Virus record (IMG/VR): IMGVR_UViG_3300022751_000007 | Span: 1 to 41,843 of that record | Source: a virus | DNA: 41,843 nt | Reading direction: 5' to 3' (one strand) | Part shown: piece by piece, positions 36,105 to 41,843 of the stretch | Position numbering within the stretch: the first letter of the stretch is position 1 | Layout: every line of letters begins with the position of its first letter | The notes under the pieces: model-generated | What the model saw: the letters and a program-made list of their open reading frames with translations, nothing else | Told to the model about the DNA's origin: nothing | Databases searched by the model: none | Translations under genes and position numbers: made by a program

Positions 36105-39100
36105 TTATTTAAATACTTTTACTTTAAATGTAGCTGCCGCTGGATCTAAAGTTGTTACAGGGTTGTTGTTGTCGAATTTAACAGTAACCGTGTTTGTTGC
36201 GCTAACATAAGCCATGAACGAGTAGTTGCCCGTAACGGCTAATGTAGCGGCATCAATTCCTAAACTTACAACATCCCCTACCGCTGCGCCTGTAACGGTT
36301 ATTGTTAATGAATTTGTTGTATTTGAAGTGGTACTTGGGAAATTTAAAGATGCGGATCCTGTTAATTGATATCCTAGTGCGCCAGAACCCGTAGGAAACG
36401 TAGCATTTGTAGCTGCTGTGGTTGTAAGTGTTAATGCGTTTGCTCCAGATGTAATCAACGAGCTACCCTGAACTAGAGTTAAGGTAGCTGAAGTAGTAGG
36501 AGCTGTTATAGTTACTTTATTTATACTTGATGCTGTAGCTACTCCTAAAGTTGGCGTAACCAATGTTGGACTTGTTGCCAAAACATTACTTCCTGTCCCT
36601 GTATTAGCTACGCTAACCAAGTTTTTAGAAGCATCCGTTTGAATTGATTGAGAAGCGGTTAAATTAGGGATGTTGATCGACTGTCCTGTTTCTCCAATAA
36701 ACCATTTACCATTTTGGTCTACATCTAAAACATACTTTCCGTTTGTTTCATTGTAAATGTAATAATGACCGTCTAAGTCAGACCCAAAATTATACTCCTT
36801 GCCATTTGTGGCTGTGTTTTTTATTCTTATCCCTGCAGCATTAGAGGATGTTAATCGAGCAACGCCATTTGATGCGCCACCATCAATATCTAAAGGGTAA
36901 GTTGGCGAACCAGTACCTATACCTAAATTTGTTCCGTCGTCAAAAATTCTGCTATTTGCTATTGATGTTGATGATGATGCTTTTGGTAGATAATTGGTTG
37001 TTAATCCTGATATTCCGCCGCCACCTCCCGTCGAATAGTAAGTAGGCGAAACAAGTTTAAATAATTTAGAAGTGTTGTCATGTACTAAAATACTATCTGT
37101 TCCAGCTGTTCCTGTTAGCAATTTAGAAGATGATATACCCCCAGAATTTGTAATTCTAAATATCGTTCCGTTTGTATTAATACCGTTTAGCAAATCGCCT
37201 GTTCCGTTATTTATAATATCTAAAGTTTGGCCTGTTCCGCTTGATGTTTCAAGTCTTGCAGCTTTACCTGTTGAAGATACTGAACTTACCGATATTCCGG
37301 ATGTCGATTGAGATAATAAACCTACACCCGTTGTTGAAGTAGTCGCAATAGACGTATTCGCGCCAGTAGCAGTATTGTTTATCGTTCCGTTTGAATCTCT
37401 TTTAGGAATAGTATTTGCACCACCCGAAGTTGAACTGTTAAGCGTAACTACTGGTGTTGTTGTAGGGCTTGAAACAGATATATCTGTATTTGCAGATGAA
37501 ACATTTGTGACTGTTCCCGAACCGCTAGAAGTTCCTGTTTTTAAAGTTCCATCAGAAGCCACGAAAACAGGTCTGTCGCCTACACCCGTTAATGTATTTA
37601 CGGAAATATCTCCGCCTTTAAATTGGTACTTGGCAGTAGTTCCGTCGGGAGTTATTGAACCAAAATAAACAGGCTGTACCCCTGCAGGCTGAATAGAAAG
37701 TGGTACCGCTTGCGTATTATAATAATCCCTTGCCTGAACCACTCCCACGCCAACATCAGAACCAAAATTTATGCCTGAATTATTTGCCAATGTTATAGAG
37801 CTTACAGTTCCTTCTACCGTAATAGGGTATGGTATTTTATTGTCTGCATTTTTAATAACGTTTGTAGATGTTGGATTTAAAGAACCCGATGCCTTGTCGT
37901 TTGTAACGCTTTCGCCTTTATTATAATTGTTTAAAACAAAATTTACTCCAGCGTTTATATCTATTGCATTAGTAACATAACTGGGTAAGTAATTATCAAT
38001 TTCTAATTGGGTATTATTGCGCATATAAACACCAGTACCAACTGTGTTGCCTCCTGTTGTTAAACTACCAATTTTTACACCGCTATCGTTACCCAAACCC
38101 TCTGTAAAAAATACAGCTGCTTGCGTGGCTCCAAAAACTCCAAGCTGCGCAATATTAATATATGATAGTTTTCCGTCACCGCTTCTCACAAATCCATAAT
38201 TAGGACTATTAATTATAGCACTTTGGATATTTACTAATCCAATTACATTACCAGGTTTAGATGAAAATTCCAAACCATGATCTGCATTTGATATACTTAA
38301 ACTGTTAATATTAATATTTGTAAGGGGAAGTTGTGCATCAAAATAAACACCGTAAGTTGTTTTTGGAATTGCAACCCACGAATTACTAACTTCGGGCGGT
38401 GCTTGGTTAGACGTGAAACTTCCTATATATATACTTGCCGTATAAGTATCTACCTCACCTGCTTTTATTATTAGATTTTCAGCACCTTGACCGTATGCCG
38501 AAGCCGTTACAACATTTATATCTTGGCTTTTTAAAGTCAATCCATGATAACCAAAACAAAGTCGTACGTTATCAATATAAACCCCTTTACCTCTCTCTTC
38601 CAAAAAAGCGTGAACAGGATCGGTAGGATTCCTTACTAATACTGATATGTTTTTATATACCCTATTTCTTCCCCACTCTAAATCAATACCCAATCTGTAG
38701 GAATTAGTAAAGCCTTCTTGCGATAATCCTGAATAATAAGCATCGGTAACATCTTTTCCTACATCAATACCTAAATCATTCATGTATAAATCGTTTGTAG
38801 GTTGCAATATTCTCCAAGTACCTTGCAAAATTGTTCCTCTTTGTAAGTGTTGTAAATCCTGCGCAAAGGATGGCATCGAAACACCCTCAAAAGTTACATT
38901 ATCAAGTTTACGCCCCGATATTGGCCCCATCCAAGGCACATAGGTTTTAGCAGAGAAAACAATCTTAACGTCTTTGTAATTATTAGCACTTAATATCTGC
39001 CATATAGCACTTCCATGATTTAAACTATCTGTTGACGACCACCCCGTGAAAGTATCGGTGTAGTCATCCGCATAGTAAACTTTTTGAATTTTGTTAGCCT

Positions 39101-39797
39101 TATTGCTTAATCCTCCTATTACAGCGTTTACATTTGGGTATTTAGTAGCAGAAGCAGTTAGGTCTGTGGATAAATTAGCTAGTGTTTGGTATGTACTTGC
39201 TGCTGTGGATGCTGATAAAGCATTAACTATCCTTGAATCGCTACCCTCCACAACCGTTCCCGCTGATGTTCCAAAGTTTTTATTGAATCCTGTGTTCTTT
39301 GAAAATATCGGTTCATACAAAGCATCTGTGGAAGGTTTTATAACGCTAAATGCAGTTAATGTTTTAGCGTAAGCAGGAACCGTTGGATCGGTTTCAGTTG
39401 TAATAAATGCAGGAACGCCAGTAATTTTTGAATAAGCCAAAGTGTTTATCCAGGTAGGGTTGTTGTAGGTTGATGCGAGCAATGGATAAAACGCGTTGTA
39501 ATCAGCTGATAAAGCAACCACATCGCCCGTACGACCAAATACGCTACTTACCGCGCCGCTACCACCTCCGCTAAATTGCGATCTAGGAACCTTTTTAAAA
39601 ATACCATTATCGATGGTAACTACACTATCTGTAGTCGAGCCTAAAGCCAAAAAAGGAAACTGAACATTTGAACCTCTTAAAACTATTTTACCTGTATTTG
39701 AATTGCCAATACGGATATCTGGATAATTCAATTGGTAGGTTTGAGCCGAAGCAAAGCCGCTTATTGCGAGTAAAAGTATGGTTATTAATCTTTTCAT
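36105..39797 (-). CDS. Large tail fibre with N-terminal signal peptide (1230 aa)
   Basis: Residues 1-18 (MKRLITILLLAISGFASA, then QT) are a textbook Sec signal peptide. Next come fibre repeats (SSVFGRTGDVVALSADYNAF), a beta-helix section (about 240-640), Ser/Thr/Gly-rich fibre (730-900), a segment GIGTGSPTYPLDIDGG often seen before fibre C-terminal domains, and a C-terminal beta domain. It probably binds the host surface. The signal peptide is unexpected for a virion part assembled in the cytoplasm. Its ATG overlaps the preceding stop (TAATG). Confidence 0.75.
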   Translation of the reverse strand: MKRLITILLLAISGFASAQTYQLNYPDIRIGNSNTGKIVLRGSNVQFPFLALGSTTDSVVTIDNGIFKKVPRSQFSGGGSGAVSSVFGRTGDVVALSADYNAFYPLLASTYNNPTWINTLAYSKITGVPAFITTETDPTVPAYAKTLTAFSVIKPSTDALYEPIFSKNTGFNKNFGTSAGTVVEGSDSRIVNALSASTAASTYQTLANLSTDLTASATKYPNVNAVIGGLSNKANKIQKVYYADDYTDTFTGWSSTDSLNHGSAIWQILSANNYKDVKIVFSAKTYVPWMGPISGRKLDNVTFEGVSMPSFAQDLQHLQRGTILQGTWRILQPTNDLYMNDLGIDVGKDVTDAYYSGLSQEGFTNSYRLGIDLEWGRNRVYKNISVLVRNPTDPVHAFLEERGKGVYIDNVRLCFGYHGLTLKSQDINVVTASAYGQGAENLIIKAGEVDTYTASIYIGSFTSNQAPPEVSNSWVAIPKTTYGVYFDAQLPLTNININSLSISNADHGLEFSSKPGNVIGLVNIQSAIINSPNYGFVRSGDGKLSYINIAQLGVFGATQAAVFFTEGLGNDSGVKIGSLTTGGNTVGTGVYMRNNTQLEIDNYLPSYVTNAIDINAGVNFVLNNYNKGESVTNDKASGSLNPTSTNVIKNADNKIPYPITVEGTVSSITLANNSGINFGSDVGVGVVQARDYYNTQAVPLSIQPAGVQPVYFGSITPDGTTAKYQFKGGDISVNTLTGVGDRPVFVASDGTLKTGTSSGSGTVTNVSSANTDISVSSPTTTPVVTLNSSTSGGANTIPKRDSNGTINNTATGANTSIATTSTTGVGLLSQSTSGISVSSVSSTGKAARLETSSGTGQTLDIINNGTGDLLNGINTNGTIFRITNSGGISSSKLLTGTAGTDSILVHDNTSKLFKLVSPTYYSTGGGGGISGLTTNYLPKASSSTSIANSRIFDDGTNLGIGTGSPTYPLDIDGGASNGVARLTSSNAAGIRIKNTATNGKEYNFGSDLDGHYYIYNETNGKYVLDVDQNGKWFIGETGQSINIPNLTASQSIQTDASKNLVSVANTGTGSNVLATSPTLVTPTLGVATASSINKVTITAPTTSATLTLVQGSSLITSGANALTLTTTAATNATFPTGSGALGYQLTGSASLNFPSTTSNTTNSLTITVTGAAVGDVVSLGIDAATLAVTGNYSFMAYVSATNTVTVKFDNNNPVTTLDPAAATFKVKVFK

Positions 39798-40207
39798 TAT
39801 ATGAATATTATTTTTATCGTATCAGTTGGCGAAACTCCAAATCCGCCCATTATCATACCGTTTTCATCATAACTTATCGCTTGAAATCCACCTAATCCAT
39901 TTATATAAACTGTATAATTTGCGTTTGCTGGTATTCCTGTTTCTAAGCTCAAATCTAAATTTCCAGAACCATCAACATCAGAACCTAATTTATTTATGAT
40001 TTTTTTAGTTAAACCCCCAGCTAATCCGATTTGATACATTACCTCTCCCAAATCTGGAATATCTCTGGGGTCGGTAAAGTTGTTCGGCTGATTGTATTTA
40101 AATTTACCGTAATTAATAGATACATCTTCTGGATTAGCTGCATCGCCAAGAGGGTGGCAAATTTCCTCTACCTTTAATTCTCTTAGTATTTCGTCTCTGT
40201 TTGCCAT
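39797..40207 (-). CDS. Tail protein between collar and fibre genes (136 aa)
   Basis: It starts MANRDEILRELKVEEICHPLGD; the middle has a coil-like stretch with LTKKIINKLG and the C-terminal half is beta (YTVYINGLGGFQAIS). TAATG overlaps on both sides tie it to the collar-domain gene and the fibre gene, so it is probably a fibre adaptor. The earlier in-frame start at 40234 lies inside the upstream gene and is rejected. Confidence 0.55.
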   Translation of the reverse strand: MANRDEILRELKVEEICHPLGDAANPEDVSINYGKFKYNQPNNFTDPRDIPDLGEVMYQIGLAGGLTKKIINKLGSDVDGSGNLDLSLETGIPANANYTVYINGLGGFQAISYDENGMIMGGFGVSPTDTIKIIFI

Positions 40208-41823
40208 TAGTTTATTTTTATAACGTAAACACAAACTCTAGATAAAGGATTGTTTGCCAGTGGTGTTCCATCTCCTAAGTTAGCGGATTTACCTAAGTTG
40301 GCTGGTCCTGAGCCTTTTCTTAATTCATAGGCGAATGCGCCATTATTACTGCCTGCTCTTGCTACCGAACTATTTGCATCGGGAAGATCGCCAGGGCTTG
40401 TGTTTACCGTTGGCGATAATGTAGCTATTCCCTCCGCTGGCAAATTAGTTTTAGCGATAAGTAAAGTTGCGCTACCTGTTGGCGTTCCGATTGTTATCGG
40501 GTCTGCTCCATCCCATCCGATAGGCAAACGTCCTGACATATCTTGCGTTCCATTTGTTCCTGCTAAACACCAATCAGCCCAATCAGTATTTGCTAAACCT
40601 AATCCTGTTGCTAGGTTAAAAGCTAAAGCCAAATCTCCTGCTGTTAACTCCTCGAAAAACATCTTAGCTCCTTTGCCTACTGGTGGAGCTGGCGTTCCGC
40701 TTCCGATATTTATTGGCGGTTCGTCGACCTGTTTCCATAAAGCATACATTAGATTATAGTTTAATCCTGCGCCTGTAAGGTAAACATCTTGCGTAGATGT
40801 AAAAGGCCAGTCAACTTCTAAAACATTTTCAGGCTGGTTAATATTGGCATTAGCCATTATTTCATTGCCGCCTGGAGTTGTCCCGATATTTAAAATATAA
40901 TTTGCGCCTGTTTTATAGATAAGCAAGTGCTCTAAAAACGATAAGTTTTTAAATACGCCCGAAATCGTTTGATTTCCAGAACCGCTTGAAAATGGAGTTA
41001 CTTTTTGCACTGGCGTAAATGTTACGCCCGAATTTACGGGCTGTGTTACAAATTTACTAAAATTATTATCTTTTGGCTGAATATCTACAGTTGCTCCTAA
41101 AAGGTCGTAAAATTCTGGTTGTATTACCTCAAATTCTGCATCTGCAATAGGTTGATATAATATTCCATTATAGCTGACTTGATCGCATTGCTGTATTTGG
41201 TTTACTTTATCTAAAGCCCATCGAGCAACTCCACGTTGACCACCAACAACAAAAGTAAATTGACTATATGCAACCGAAAACAATTGAGTAAGGTTTTGTT
41301 TTTGATCGTTGTAAACCTCTCTATCATTCTTTGGCTTATACCCTCTTATTTCAGATTCTATTCTAAATTCAAACTCAATTCCTGTATCAAATACGGTAGA
41401 GTAATTATTTTCTGAATTTTTATATTTTAAAAGTATAGTTTTTGTCTGATCGATTTGAACGCAAATTGGCTCGGAAATAAAGTCATCAAAGTATAATTGG
41501 TATTTACCAACAGGGCAAGCCGAAAATTGATACTGAAGCTCGTAAATGGTTAATGTTGGAAAGTTGCTAAGAACCAAAGTTGATGCGGCCCAATTAATTG
41601 TATCGATTAATTTATTATCAATATCACGAATTTCTACATTAGATGGAGCAATATCAGCAACAACTTGTAGTTTAAGCGTGTCACTTTGCGCCCACTTTTG
41701 CAAATAACATTTAGGGTCGGTATAATTAGGCGTTTGATACAGGTTAAAATTGCCGTCAAACCCTGCGTTAATATCCGTAGTGTCAATGAATCTAACAGGG
41801 TTGAGTTTTGATATCTGTATCAT
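40207..41823 (-). CDS. Tail protein with C-terminal collar domain (538 aa)
   Basis: Residues from about 385 match the phage tail collar/microcystin-dependent type: WCLAGTNGTQDMSGRLPIGW (the 'DGtngtpDlrgrf..G' motif) and the end NNPLSRVCVYVIKI. The first 380 residues are beta-rich and probably anchor it to the tail tip. Collar-domain proteins take part in receptor binding. Upstream, across the genome junction, lies the tail-tip gene. Confidence 0.7.
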   Translation of the reverse strand: MIQISKLNPVRFIDTTDINAGFDGNFNLYQTPNYTDPKCYLQKWAQSDTLKLQVVADIAPSNVEIRDIDNKLIDTINWAASTLVLSNFPTLTIYELQYQFSACPVGKYQLYFDDFISEPICVQIDQTKTILLKYKNSENNYSTVFDTGIEFEFRIESEIRGYKPKNDREVYNDQKQNLTQLFSVAYSQFTFVVGGQRGVARWALDKVNQIQQCDQVSYNGILYQPIADAEFEVIQPEFYDLLGATVDIQPKDNNFSKFVTQPVNSGVTFTPVQKVTPFSSGSGNQTISGVFKNLSFLEHLLIYKTGANYILNIGTTPGGNEIMANANINQPENVLEVDWPFTSTQDVYLTGAGLNYNLMYALWKQVDEPPINIGSGTPAPPVGKGAKMFFEELTAGDLALAFNLATGLGLANTDWADWCLAGTNGTQDMSGRLPIGWDGADPITIGTPTGSATLLIAKTNLPAEGIATLSPTVNTSPGDLPDANSSVARAGSNNGAFAYELRKGSGPANLGKSANLGDGTPLANNPLSRVCVYVIKIN

Positions 41824-41843
41824 TGTTTCAAATATAGTAAATT
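41717..41843. repeat. Terminal direct repeat, right copy (circular overlap)
   Basis: Identical to bases 1-127. Joining the ends leaves the tail-tip gene (stop at 138) directly followed on the minus strand by the collar-domain gene (ATG at 41823), with a normal 14-base gap, which confirms circular continuity. Confidence 0.95.
41829..41836 (-). promoter_or_regulatory. Possible -7 box TATATTTG before the collar-domain gene
   Basis: The minus strand reads TATATTTG five bases before the ATG (same as 113-120 in the left copy). Without a -33 box and so close to the start codon, it is either a leaderless start or a chance match. Confidence 0.25.

Noticed and set aside
39165-39173. Second perfect DnaA box (TGTGGATAA) inside the tail fibre gene
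   Set aside because: A 9-base exact match is expected by chance at a rate well below one to about one per genome of this size, and there is no repeat or initiator nearby.
36848-39895. Several plus-strand ORFs of 60-100 codons opposite the fibre genes
   Set aside because: They are low-complexity shadows of the Ser/Thr-rich fibre repeats.
1-41843. CRISPR array, insertion sequence, integrase or attachment site
   Set aside because: No regularly spaced repeats, transposase, tyrosine or serine recombinase motifs, or duplicated tRNA ends were seen; only the end overlap repeats at length.

Overview
The window is a complete, circularly mapping genome of a tailed phage (siphovirus type) of a Bacteroidota host. 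The first 127 bases recur exactly as the last 127 (1-127 = 41717-41843), so the unit is 41,716 bp, and the tail genes run continuously across the window ends. The host call rests on the AT-rich sequence, on promoters of the Bacteroidota form (TTTG, 19-base spacer, TAnnTTTG; five near-perfect cases), on the scarcity of Shine-Dalgarno sites and on protein types common in phages of this phylum. No integrase or phage DNA polymerase was recognised.

Layout, mostly minus strand, so genes read from high to low coordinates. (1) 28390 to 16018: early/replication block. It holds a methyltransferase-like protein, a single-strand-annealing-type recombinase, a RecB-like nuclease fused to an FtsK-type motor, a free-standing DnaA DNA-binding domain, a replisome-organizer-type protein, a RecA-fold helicase, two HNH proteins, a RusA-like resolvase, small DNA-binding proteins and many tiny ORFs. 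(2) 15965 to 8103: terminases, portal, prohead protease, HK97-type capsid, connectors and tail tube. (3) 8103 to 2255: a row of very small, partly membrane-bound proteins, a tail-assembly-type gene and the tape measure. (4) 2174 to 138, then 41823 to 33192 across the junction: tail tip, collar-domain protein, a 1230-residue fibre with a signal peptide, and a beta-helix protein. (5) 33120 to 32267: an exported small protein with its own promoter, then an RNA cluster. (6) 31586 to 30509: lysis cassette (GH24 endolysin, holin candidate, tiny membrane proteins). (7) 28501 to 30450, plus strand: a short operon of small genes led by a ribbon-helix-helix protein. Blocks 1 and 7 diverge from one symmetric promoter region at 28414-28497.

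The most striking features are: a tmRNA gene in circularly permuted order, with a G3-U70 acceptor pair and a candidate tag ending RAVA; the nuclease-FtsK fusion coupled to the annealing protein; a likely replication origin made of repeats inside the initiator gene plus a perfect DnaA box inside an inverted repeat, next to a phage-encoded DnaA domain IV; and a tRNA-like gene with a roughly 43-base variable region. All assignments come from reading the sequence; no database search or folding program was run.
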